Shown here one piece after another: positions 16,623-24,027 of a stretch of DNA of 64,000 nt. Numbering within the stretch: the first letter of the stretch is position 1; the number at the start of each line of letters is the position of its first letter. The translations under genes and the position numbers were made by a program. Below the pieces are notes generated by a model, which had not been told where the DNA came from, searched no databases, and was given only the letters and a program-made list of their open reading frames with translations. Source of the stretch: Desulfoluna limicola (GTDB lineage: Bacteria > Desulfobacterota > Desulfobacteria > Desulfobacterales > Desulfolunaceae); the NCBI RefSeq assembly GCF_021654575.1, contig NZ_AP024488.1, positions 744,001 through 808,000 on the forward strand, in the 5' to 3' direction.

Positions 16623-16675
16623 ACCCCACCCTGGCTCAAAAAGGGGGGAGGTAACTGTTCAGCTGCCAAAAAGCT

Positions 16676-16847
16676 GCCTCCGGCGGCAAGGTGTGCCACC
16701 TTGAAAGCAAGTAGCGAATGTGCTTTGCCCCTCGTTCCTCGGGCCAAATCACATCCGCCTTTCGTTGGGTGTAAAACCGGAATTATGTATTAAGACCTGT
16801 TTATCAAACTTTTCAAAAGTCTGGCCCCCGGCAGGGCCGCCGGAGGC
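16676..16847. repeat. TIR12 hairpin element, copy 10 (full length)
   Basis: 172 bp between GCCTCCGGCGGC (16676-16687) and GCCGCCGGAGGC (16836-16847). Hairpin AAGGTGTGCCACCTT (16688-16702), loop module GCCC-CTCGTTCCTC-GGGC (about 16727-16744), GTAAAACCGGAATTATGTATTAA, and the AACTTTTCAAAAGT then CCCGGCAGGGCC module shared with copies 4, 11, 19 and 20. It lies beyond the 3' end of the ADH gene (minus). Confidence 0.92.
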
Positions 16848-16931
16848 GTAAGCTGAATAGTTACGGGGAGAGTTATACCCCCCCCCTTGGGTTGCGTGCT
16901 GGCTTGAAATGATCAGAAATCAGTTCCGGAT

Positions 16932-18083
16932 TTAGAAACTGATCGCTGTTCCGTCGTAACACGCCTGGTAGATGGCTTTGATCTCGTCAAACGTTGGTTT
17001 TCTGGGGTTGAAAAGGGTGCAGGGATCCTTCAGGGCATTCTCTGTCAGAGTGTCCAATTTTGCGTTCCACTCTTTTTCATCAATGCCGTACTCTTTCAGT
17101 GAGCCTGCAACGCCTGTAGTTGCTCGCAGTTCTGATACGTCCTGGGCAAACTCTTCAGCGGTTGATTTGCCGGACAACGCAGCCAGGTCTTCATACTTAT
17201 CTGTGACCTTGGCGTTGAAGCGAATGACGTTGGGCATGAGGATCGCATTGCCGCAACCGTGGGGTACGCCGAAGGTGCCTCCGATCTGGTGCGACATGGA
17301 GTGGACAATACCCAGCCAGACATTGGTAAATGCCATGCCAGCCATGCAGGAGGCATCGTGCATGGCCTGGCGCGACTCCAGGTTGTTGGGCTCCTCAACG
17401 GCAGTGATGAGGTTCTTGAACACCAGGTCAATGGAACCTTTGGCCAGGGCGTCGTTGTAGCGGTCTGCGATATTTGAAACGTAAGCCTCCACACCATGGC
17501 TCAAGGCATCAAGGCCGGTGTTTGCGGTCACGTGCTTGGGCATGCTGGCGCAAAGCTCACCATCGATGATGGCCACATCAGGGGTCAGCTCGTGGGAAAC
17601 GATGGGGTACTTGGTCCCTTTCTTTCGGTCGGTGATAACAGAAAGACCGGTGATTTCAGTACCTGTACCGCTTGTGGAGGGGATGGCAACGAAGATGGCT
17701 TTGTTGCGCATTGTTTTTACTGCAAAGGGAGCCGCCAGCTCTTCAAGGGTGGATTCGGGGTACTCATAAAAAACCCACATGGCCTTGGCCGCATCAATGG
17801 CAGAACATCCACCCAAGCCGATAACAATGTCAGGCTGCTCCTGAGTGAAGAACTCAGCACCTTTCAAAACGGTTTCAATGGAGGGGTCTGCTTCTACGCC
17901 AGCAAAAACAGCGGATTTAATATTCGCTTCAGCTAAGAAGTTTTGAGCTTTTTCCAACACCCCGTTATTCTTAACGGAGTTGCCGCCAATAACAATAACA
18001 GCCTTGCTGCCTTTGACCTCTTTCAGGTTCTCAAGGGTGCCTAAGCCGTGGAAGATTTCTTTGGGGACGATAAATTTTGTCAT
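16932..18083 (-). CDS. Iron-containing alcohol dehydrogenase (group III)
   Basis: NAD(P)-dependent oxidoreductase interconverting alcohols and aldehydes in the cytoplasm, related to 1,3-propanediol and butanol dehydrogenases. 383 residues. The nucleotide-binding GLGGCSAIDAAKA is at 89-101, and SGTGTE follows at about 138-143. The iron ligands are D192, H196, H261 and H275 (LDALSHGVEAY, IVHSMSHQIGG, GVPHGCGNA). AAGGA precedes the ATG. The divergent HxlR regulator 341 bases away is the likely controller. The exact substrate cannot be read from the sequence. Confidence 0.94.
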   Translation of the reverse strand: MTKFIVPKEIFHGLGTLENLKEVKGSKAVIVIGGNSVKNNGVLEKAQNFLAEANIKSAVFAGVEADPSIETVLKGAEFFTQEQPDIVIGLGGCSAIDAAKAMWVFYEYPESTLEELAAPFAVKTMRNKAIFVAIPSTSGTGTEITGLSVITDRKKGTKYPIVSHELTPDVAIIDGELCASMPKHVTANTGLDALSHGVEAYVSNIADRYNDALAKGSIDLVFKNLITAVEEPNNLESRQAMHDASCMAGMAFTNVWLGIVHSMSHQIGGTFGVPHGCGNAILMPNVIRFNAKVTDKYEDLAALSGKSTAEEFAQDVSELRATTGVAGSLKEYGIDEKEWNAKLDTLTENALKDPCTLFNPRKPTFDEIKAIYQACYDGTAISF

Positions 18084-18200
18084 GATGTTCCTTCTTTATT
18101 ATGGGTGACACGTTAGTCTCAGTGTAAAGCCAGCGTGTTCCGATGATGCTTTCACTGGACGTTTTTTGTTCGGCGAGAGGCACTAAACCTTTTTCAGGAT

Positions 18201-18217
18201 TGCCTGTAAAGTAGGCA
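18201..18217. promoter_or_regulatory. Candidate operator in the ADH/HxlR divergent region
   Basis: TGCCTGTAAAGTAGGCA is an inverted repeat with 5-base arms (TGCCT/AGGCA) near the middle of the 344-base divergent intergenic region 18084-18427. Divergent HxlR regulators often control the neighbour, so this is a candidate site. No clear -35/-10 pair was identified. The rest of the region shows nothing else I can support. Confidence 0.3.
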
Positions 18218-18427
18218 CTTTTCCGTTGTTCAGTATGCTTTTGGTGACGTGGTTTCCAAAAGGGAACTATCTTCCGCTTTGGTTCAATTTCGTGTTATGG
18301 CAGGGGATCTTTGTGGTGGCGGGTTGCCGGGAAGGAGCCTTTCGGGCATTGTGGACGGGTGATCGACTCGTAAAAAAAATATGATAAGATAGATCTCAGA
18401 GCAGAAATAGAAGGTTGGAGGTGCATG

Positions 18428-18787
18428 ATGCCGGAAGACAGGACCCATAAAGTCAGTTGCAGTTCGTATGTCAATGAAGTGGAGATCGCCTTTGAGATCC
18501 TCGCGGGAAAGTGGATACCGCTTATCGTCTGGACCCTCTCGACAGAAGGCACCAAACGATTCGGAGAGCTCAGGAAACTCATGCCGTCGGCAACCCAGAA
18601 GATGCTGACCCAGCAACTGAGAGCCCTTGAAAAGCATGGGATCGTCCGCAGAAAGATATATCCGGAAGTTCCCCCGATTGTGGAGTATTCGCTGACTGAC
18701 ATCGGCGAGAAACTCGGCCCCATATTAAAGGACCTCAACGCATGGTCCACCGAGTACCTTGCAGACCGGGGTTCCGGCACGAAATAA
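18428..18787 (+). CDS. HxlR-family winged-helix transcriptional regulator
   Basis: 119-residue DNA-binding protein. The HxlR pattern is clear: FEILAGKWIPLIVWTLSTEG, KRFGELRKLMPSATQKMLTQ with the recognition helix, then LRALEKHGIVRRKIYPEVPP and VEYSLTDIGEKL of the wing. A cysteine at about residue 11 (KVSCSSY) is a possible redox or aldehyde sensor, as known for some HxlR proteins. Of two adjacent ATGs, 18428 is better spaced from GGAGG at 18417. It is divergent from the iron ADH and followed by a terminator, so it is a single-gene unit. Confidence 0.92.
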   Translation: MPEDRTHKVSCSSYVNEVEIAFEILAGKWIPLIVWTLSTEGTKRFGELRKLMPSATQKMLTQQLRALEKHGIVRRKIYPEVPPIVEYSLTDIGEKLGPILKDLNAWSTEYLADRGSGTK

Positions 18788-18872
18788 CCCTGGCACCTGC
18801 AGGTGCAGTGGGTCCACGCATTTTTAATGCGGCGCTCCTGCATGCCAAGAAATGTGCACTCATCTGAATAAA

Positions 18873-18913
18873 CAAAGCCCGTTCCCATACATCGTGGGGG
18901 AACGGGCTTTTTT
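18873..18913 (+). terminator. Rho-independent terminator after the HxlR gene
   Basis: AAAGCCCGTTCCC, an 11-base loop, then GGGAACGGGCTTTTTT: a 13-bp stem with a T run, about 86 bases past the stop. Confidence 0.9.
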
Positions 18914-18928
18914 GTCATCATTCAGTGT

Positions 18929-19120
18929 GCCTCCGGCGGCCCTGCCGGGGGCCAACCTTTTAAAAAGGTTGCCAAACAGGTCTTTAAAAAAAAATCTTGG
19001 GTCAATCTAAAACCTAAGGCACATGTGATTTGGCCTGAGGAACGAAGGGCAAAGCGCATTTGCAACCTGCTTTCAAGGTGTTTTGCCTAATGTGGCTTCG
19101 CCACCCCTGCCACCGGAGGC
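18929..19120. repeat. TIR12 hairpin element, copy 11 (full length)
   Basis: 192 bp from GCCTCCGGCGGC (18929-18940) to GCCACCGGAGGC (19109-19120, one mismatch). Contains CCTGCCGGGGGCC, AACCTTTTAAAAAGGTT (about 18955-18971), the loop module GCCT-GAGGAACGA-AGGGC (about 19033-19052) and a GCATTTGCAACCTGCTTTCAA (two words) arm. It starts 16 bases after a terminator and ends 66 bases from the stop of the ChaN-like gene (minus), so it lies between convergent genes. Confidence 0.9.
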
Positions 19121-19185
19121 TTTTTTTGGGCCACTTTAACCATAGAAGGCTTCCCTTTCATGTCCAGTCCTATAATAGAAGGCCG

Positions 19186-20142
19186 TCATTTCGTCTGAAC
19201 GGTGTATTCGCGAACCGGCAGGTTCGATTGGAAAGGTGGGAGGGGCTCTCCCATCTGGGGAGGCCGGATGGTGATGATGAGAACCGATGCGGAAGGGGCG
19301 TAGAGGGCCAGGTGCTCGGGGATTCCCAGGCCCCCTTCGCAGTGAAAGGCACCGGTGATGTGCATGACGAGGGTTTCAGGGCTTTTTTGCCGGGCCTCGG
19401 CGATGGACCAGGCCATGGTGGCGTCCCAGAGGGCCTGGGAATCGGGATTGATCCCGGAGGGTTTTTTGGCTGGAATTTCTCCGTGGGGACTTGGGTTTTC
19501 AGGCTTTTCGGAGTTTTTTTCTTTGAAGCGTTCTTCCAGGGCTTTGAGCTTGGCCCGGTAGACGGGTGAGGCCTCTTTATAGGGCAGGGGGGCGATCCAG
19601 CCCAACGCCTCGGGGCTGAGCCGCGTGAGGGCTTCTTTTCCTTCACGGGCAACAAGGTTCACGTATCGCCTTGGGGCATTGGCCGCAATGACCGGGGCTC
19701 CCTTCTCTTTGGCGAGGTTTATCATCTTTCGGTATGAACGGCTGTAGTTGCCCCAGGGACGTGATGCTGCCATGAAGTGGAGCTCGGTGATAAGCCCAGT
19801 AAGGTATTCGTCGGTGACAGGTTGCAGGTCCCGGGCCAGCATTTCTAACGAGAGGGCCACCAGGGGCGGTTTGCCCTTCGTCGTTCGACGCTCAATGAGA
19901 CCCTTGAGCAGTGCGTATTCAAGGTGGTGGGCCGACGGGTTGTCATGGGTTTCCCCCACCAGCACAACATCCGCCCGAAGCGCCTCTTCAAAGAGCGCTT
20001 CCTGGCTTACCTCAGAACCGTCGGGTCCGATGATGGTGTAACGCGGAGGCTCCATGGCCTGGGTGTCGAGGGTTTTGCATCCGGATGTGAAAAGAAGGGC
20101 GACCAGGGAAAGGAAGATGGCATGCATGGGATGGAGTGTCAT
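19186..20142 (-). CDS. ChaN-family lipoprotein (haem-binding uptake domain)
   Basis: 318-residue predicted lipoprotein: an N-terminal hydrophobic segment ending in the lipobox LLFTSGC (start chosen at the ATG at 20142, with GGAGG six bases upstream). The Cofac_haem_bdg/ChaN domain is marked by VVLVGETHDNPSAHHLEY near residue 60, LSLEMLARDLQ, GAPVIAANAPRRYVN and LVMHITGAFHCEGGLG near the end. ChaN of Campylobacter binds haem and assists iron uptake, but no haem transport genes are adjacent. An insertion rich in Lys, Pro and Glu lies around 205-230. The exact role is uncertain. Confidence 0.85.
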   Translation of the reverse strand: MTLHPMHAIFLSLVALLFTSGCKTLDTQAMEPPRYTIIGPDGSEVSQEALFEEALRADVVLVGETHDNPSAHHLEYALLKGLIERRTTKGKPPLVALSLEMLARDLQPVTDEYLTGLITELHFMAASRPWGNYSRSYRKMINLAKEKGAPVIAANAPRRYVNLVAREGKEALTRLSPEALGWIAPLPYKEASPVYRAKLKALEERFKEKNSEKPENPSPHGEIPAKKPSGINPDSQALWDATMAWSIAEARQKSPETLVMHITGAFHCEGGLGIPEHLALYAPSASVLIITIRPPQMGEPLPPFQSNLPVREYTVQTK

Positions 20143-20199
20143 GAGCACCTCCAGTTAATAAGGGGACGCTTTTCGAATCTGTTCAGCTAAAAAGAAACA

Positions 20200-20401
20200 G
20201 CCTCCGGCGGCGAGGTGGGCCACCTCGAAAGCGGGATTTGGTCACTTTTAAAGCAGGGGGGATAAGGGGCTACGACACCTCACCGGGGTGTCGTGACAAC
20301 GGGTTTAGAATCCCTGTAGCGAATGATCCGGGCCTGAGGAACGTAAGGCCCGGATCATTCATAATCAGGTTTCCAGGTGCCTCCACCTGGCCGCCGGAGG
20401 C
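20200..20401. repeat. TIR12 hairpin element, copy 12 (full length)
   Basis: 202 bp bounded by GCCTCCGGCGGC (20200-20211) and GCCGCCGGAGGC (20390-20401). Left hairpin GAGGTGGGCCACCTC (20212-20226), central 15-bp stem GAATGATCCGGGCCT..AGGCCCGGATCATTC with loop GAGGAACGTA (about 20322-20361), and right hairpin CCAGGTG..CACCTGG (20373-20390). An additional CACCCCGGTGTCGTG-type pair lies at 20277-20298. It fills the gap between fxsA (3') and the ChaN-like gene (5'). Confidence 0.92.
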
Positions 20402-20417
20402 ATATGCTTTCCAAGTT

Positions 20418-20813
20418 TTAATAATTCCTGTGGATACGGATGCTGCCGTTTGCGATGCGGCGATCAAAGGCTTCCCTGGCCCAGGCTTTGAGTCGATTCC
20501 TGGAGGCGGGGATCAAGAGGAGGATGCCCGCGCAGTCGGTGAGGAGGCCCGGTGTGACGAGAACGATGCCTGCGATGAGGATCATGAGGGCGTCGATGAG
20601 CTCTTCGGCCGGCATGATGCCCTGATCCATGCATTCCCTGATTTTGAGAACAGTTTGAAGGCCCTGGATCTTGGCAAGGGAAGCGCCCGCAATGCCGGTG
20701 CCGATGACCAGGGCAATGGCGGCAAAGGGGCCCATGGCCGAGCCCAGCTTGATGAGGAGCCAGAGCTCGATGACGGGAACCAAGGTGAACAGAAGAAAAA
20801 GGCGTAAAACCAT
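20418..20813 (-). CDS. fxsA: FxsA-family membrane protein
   Basis: A 131-residue inner-membrane protein. The pattern is typical: VLRLFLLFTLVPVIELWLLI first helix, then GTGIAGASLAKIQGLQTV, and LMILIAGIVLVTPGLLTDCA with the conserved PGLLTD followed by a last helix LLLIPASR. FxsA overproduction suppresses F exclusion of phage T7 in E. coli; its normal role is unknown. ATG at 20813 was chosen because the protein then begins with the membrane helix and has GGAG upstream. A start at 20837 adds eight residues. Lone gene flanked by TIR12 elements. Confidence 0.92.
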   Translation of the reverse strand: MVLRLFLLFTLVPVIELWLLIKLGSAMGPFAAIALVIGTGIAGASLAKIQGLQTVLKIRECMDQGIMPAEELIDALMILIAGIVLVTPGLLTDCAGILLLIPASRNRLKAWAREAFDRRIANGSIRIHRNY

Positions 20814-20932
20814 GGGGCAATTCTCCATTGAATGCATAAGAGTCGACCGCAGTTATGCGGTTTCACCACAAGATGTGACGGATTTGGTAAATGTCAAGCT
20901 CGGGGATGATTCAAAATAGCTTGCCTCCGGCG

Positions 20933-21085
20933 GCCAAGGGCTCAGCCCTTGGAACCCAGGTTCGCAAATGCTCCGAACCCTCGTGCCTCGGGTACGTCAC
21001 ATCTGCTGACGGGCTGCGCCCGTGAATAACCGAAGAGGTTATCCAAGCTCCTTCATGCAGCCCGAAGGGCACGTCATGCTCTTCA
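20933..21085 (+). repeat. TIR12 hairpin element, copy 13 (left end intact)
   Basis: GCCTCCGGCGGC at 20933-20944, hairpin CAAGGGCTCAGCCCTTG (20945-20962), loop module ACCC-TCGTGCCTC-GGGT (about 20977-20995), ACGGGCTGCGCCCGT (21009-21023), an AACCGAAGAGGTT stem and the GCAGCCCGAAGGGC module (21057-21070). No right 12-mer; copy 14 begins about 65 bases later, so the two could be one long composite. Confidence 0.88.
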
Positions 21086-21148
21086 TGGTTTTTTATAAAA
21101 GGTTGAATCATGACGTCAGCTGAATTCGGGTTGACTTTGGCCGGAATA

Positions 21149-21611
21149 ATTCCGGCGGCGAGGTGAGCCACCTCGAAAGCAAAATGCAATGGCGTTTGTT
21201 GCGGGCTATGCCAGTTATCGGAGCCGGAGAGTGATACGGTGTCGTATCTTTGATGGCGCTGACTCTCATCGAGGGGGGAGGGTTGTGGTGCGATTTGGGG
21301 TTTGCGCAGGGGCGGGCCAGACGGTTTGAAGAAAAACGCCCCCTTTCGCTTTCATGCCTCGGCATGAAAGCGAAAGGGGGCGTGTGAGGCAGTTACGGGC
21401 TATGGCTTTCGCCTTCCGAACGACGGATTTATTTCGATCAAAGTCAATCGTTGCAACTGAATCGGAGTCCCCATAACTCGTGCGCTTGCCACGCCGCATG
21501 ATGCATGTCCGTGTACACAACGCGAATGCGGACGTAATGTACGCTGCACTTCAACACCTTTGTCGCATTCGCCACAGGGTTTCAAGGTGCCCCCACCTTG
21601 CCGGCGGAGGC
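21149..21611. repeat. TIR12 hairpin element, copy 14 (long, divergent)
   Basis: Left end TTCCGGCGGC (truncated, 21150-21159) with GAGGTGAGCCACCTC; right end GCCGGCGGAGGC (21600-21611, one mismatch) with AAGGTGCCCCCACCTT. The interior carries a perfect 22-bp inverted pair around a CTCGGCAT-type centre (arms 21338-21359 and 21360-21381; GCCCCCTTTCGCTTTCATGC and its complement) and the GCGAATGCGGACGT word of the copy 1/3 subfamily at about 21523. The element abuts the stop of the dehydratase operon (21619). Confidence 0.75.
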
Positions 21612-21618
21612 ACGGTTT

Positions 21619-22980
21619 TTACTTTTTCGTGTTTCGCGGGTTCTTCTTGATGGATTTCAAAAAGCGGTCCACGCGGGTTTTGACGATGGGGAAGTCTTCG
21701 CCGCGGTCATCGATGCAGTCCCCGTCGATGGTGAGGATGGGGATGCCCGCTTTTTTGAACGTTTCGTTCTCCATGATGGACCCCCCGTGGAAGTGGCGGC
21801 ACGACTTGGGGTAGTAGGCGATGATGCCGTCGGTGTCGTCCGGGATTTCATCGATGGCGATGGTGGTGCGGGTGGTCACCGATGAGAAAGCCGGGTGAAG
21901 AGCGGTCCGGCGTGCGATGGCGCGGATGGGATCGGCAGGGTCCAGGGGCTCCCAATAGGCCCAGTTGACCTGGGAACCGGAGAGATCGATTCGCTCATCC
22001 AGGTAGGTCATCAGGGGGGTCTTGAAATAGGGCCTCAGGTGGAACCAGACGATGCGGGGCTCGGTGCCTTCGGACTTCGGCGCAATGCTTGCCTTGTACT
22101 CTTTGAAGCGGGACTTGTAGACATCCACAGCGCGTTCGGTGCCCCAGGTCTGCATGAGGTTGGCGGCGTAGTCGAGTTCGCGTACCCCTTTTTTGGCCGT
22201 GGTCCGTTCGTGGAGGGCCACGTCGTTGCCCTCATTGAGCCAGGTTCGCGCCTCATTGGTCCACTGGATGACCTGACGGAGTTTTTCGTCTGTAAGGGTG
22301 AGCCCCGTGTGCTCGGTGACGAAGGCGATCATCTCGTGGAGCTGCTGGTAGACGTACTCCACGCCCTCTTCCACACGCTTGAGATCCTTTTCCGTGCCAC
22401 GAACCGACATGTCGTAGAGGTCGTAGGGGATGTCCAGGATAAACTCGGGGCGCTTGTAGTGGTGCGAGGCCAGCTCGGCGTATTTTGCCGAGGGGTCGCA
22501 GAGGTGGGTGGAGGTGATGAGGATATCCGGCGTGGGGAAGATGTTTTCAATCACACCGCCTGCCACCGCCTTCATAAAGGAGCAGAGATCCCCTGAGAAG
22601 TTATGGGCCTCGGCCGTTTCAATGCGCTCTCTGGCCGATCCCGTCATGGCGAGCTGGGAGGCCACCATCTCCGTGGTAAAGGGGAGGAGACCCATGGCAT
22701 ACATGATCTCTGTTGGGACAAAGAGGCTTCGCCAGGCCACGTGGTGGTAGGCGAACTCCCCATCCGTGGTGAAGTTGTATGCGTTAAAAAACTGCTCGGT
22801 ATTGAGGTACCCGCGTTTGGCAGACGGAGAAAGATCCTCGAACGCCTTGGGAAAGGCCATCTTTACCGCGTCTTCGGGCTTGATCCCTTCCAGGCCGTTG
22901 ATGCGAAGCAGGTTTTCAACCTGGACCTTACGCTGCTCCGTGTTCTCTTTTATCATGTCCTCTTTATTTATCGGATTCAT
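21619..22980 (-). CDS. 2-hydroxyacyl-CoA dehydratase/benzoyl-CoA reductase family subunit (large)
   Basis: 453-residue member of the HgdA/HgdB/BcrB/BcrC family, whose subunits carry a 4Fe-4S cluster and perform difficult radical eliminations or reductions on acyl-CoAs. Candidate cluster or structural cysteines are in FSGDLCSFMK, TSTHLCDPSAKY and YPKSCRHFHGGS. The last motif, near GIIAYYPKSC, resembles the third conserved Cys region. The start overlaps the upstream subunit stop by four bases (ATGA). Last gene of an activase-subunit-subunit operon. The substrate (2-hydroxyglutaryl, lactyl, phenyllactyl or aromatic CoA) cannot be decided. Confidence 0.9.
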   Translation of the reverse strand: MNPINKEDMIKENTEQRKVQVENLLRINGLEGIKPEDAVKMAFPKAFEDLSPSAKRGYLNTEQFFNAYNFTTDGEFAYHHVAWRSLFVPTEIMYAMGLLPFTTEMVASQLAMTGSARERIETAEAHNFSGDLCSFMKAVAGGVIENIFPTPDILITSTHLCDPSAKYAELASHHYKRPEFILDIPYDLYDMSVRGTEKDLKRVEEGVEYVYQQLHEMIAFVTEHTGLTLTDEKLRQVIQWTNEARTWLNEGNDVALHERTTAKKGVRELDYAANLMQTWGTERAVDVYKSRFKEYKASIAPKSEGTEPRIVWFHLRPYFKTPLMTYLDERIDLSGSQVNWAYWEPLDPADPIRAIARRTALHPAFSSVTTRTTIAIDEIPDDTDGIIAYYPKSCRHFHGGSIMENETFKKAGIPILTIDGDCIDDRGEDFPIVKTRVDRFLKSIKKNPRNTKK

Positions 22981-24023
22981 TGATTTTTCTTTCTCCGCTT
23001 TTTGAGTCTCTTGATAAATGATTGAACTTCACGCTCGTTGATCTCGGAGCTGATGTCGCCTTCCAGAACCTTCATGGGCACGTCAAGGGGGATGTCATTT
23101 TTGAGAAGGGCCCATTGCATCTGCATGTTGGCGCAGAATTTCATGGAGTAGTAGAGAACCCCGTCCACCTTGTACTCTTTGACCATGGACTGAATGTCTT
23201 CGATGGCTTCCCGGGCCTTATCGCCGAGCATGCGGGGGCAGGGCGTTCCTTTAAGGTAGAGGGCGGCAAGCTCCTGATAGGGGTCTTCGTTGAACTCAGG
23301 CTCACCGGTAAAGGCGCGAAGCCCGGTGCACATGTGCTCCACAACGGAAAGACCGCCTGTGCCCTCAATGGTCTTGATCAGGGAGCCGTTGCCGGGACCG
23401 CCGATAACCATGATGCGTGGCGCGTCCTTGTCCCCGGTTTGTCCCTCCTTGCTTTTGATGAAGTTTTCAAGGTGAGTGTTGAACTCTTCCCTCGGCATCT
23501 CCCAGGATGTGGCGATGAGATCTTCAATCTCCCCGCCGGTGATGGCGGGGGCCTCTTCTTTTCGAAGGGCATCGATGGCGTTAAAAAGCTCGCGTGTCCT
23601 GTTGAAGGTTGCCATGGAGGCCCTTAAGGCGTCATCGGAGATGGGGCCGAAGTGCTCTTCGAGATCGTCCTTCATGTGCCTTAAGCCTCCGGCAAAAAAG
23701 GAGATGCTGGCGTCGGTGACGATTTTCGGGACGTCCAGGAGGTGGAGCATCTTGGGTTTGATCTCATCTTTCCTGTAGAGCCATCCGTCCGAGAGGCGTC
23801 TCATGCATTCGCAGGAGTGGGCGATGACCACGCCTGAAAGGGCATCATAGGCCCCTGTGAGGGCACCGCCCATGCAGGAGCGGACATAGGAGCAGATGGA
23901 GTCTCCCAGGACCACGTCTTCATGTTCGGCCCCGGAGTTTGACTTGATGCCCACGGGTAGGGCGCCTGCCGCATGGAATATCTCGATGGGCGTGTACGTG
24001 CAAAACCAGCCTAATTTTTCCAA
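22977..24023 (-). CDS. 2-hydroxyacyl-CoA dehydratase family subunit (small)
   Basis: 348 residues, partner of the next subunit. Family marks are LGWFCTYTPIEIFHAAGALP at the N terminus, GDSICSYVRSCMGGALTG, VIAHSCECMRRLSDGWLY and YYSMKFCANMQMQW near the end. A TTG start at 24023 is preferred because GGAGG lies eight bases upstream and the protein then begins at the usual place (MEKLGWFCTY). A TTG at 24038 is the alternative. Only four bases separate it from the activase stop. Like other subunits of this family it should bind one 4Fe-4S cluster through cysteines. Confidence 0.9.
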   Translation of the reverse strand: MEKLGWFCTYTPIEIFHAAGALPVGIKSNSGAEHEDVVLGDSICSYVRSCMGGALTGAYDALSGVVIAHSCECMRRLSDGWLYRKDEIKPKMLHLLDVPKIVTDASISFFAGGLRHMKDDLEEHFGPISDDALRASMATFNRTRELFNAIDALRKEEAPAITGGEIEDLIATSWEMPREEFNTHLENFIKSKEGQTGDKDAPRIMVIGGPGNGSLIKTIEGTGGLSVVEHMCTGLRAFTGEPEFNEDPYQELAALYLKGTPCPRMLGDKAREAIEDIQSMVKEYKVDGVLYYSMKFCANMQMQWALLKNDIPLDVPMKVLEGDISSEINEREVQSFIKRLKKRRKKNQ

Positions 24024-24027
24024 CGGG

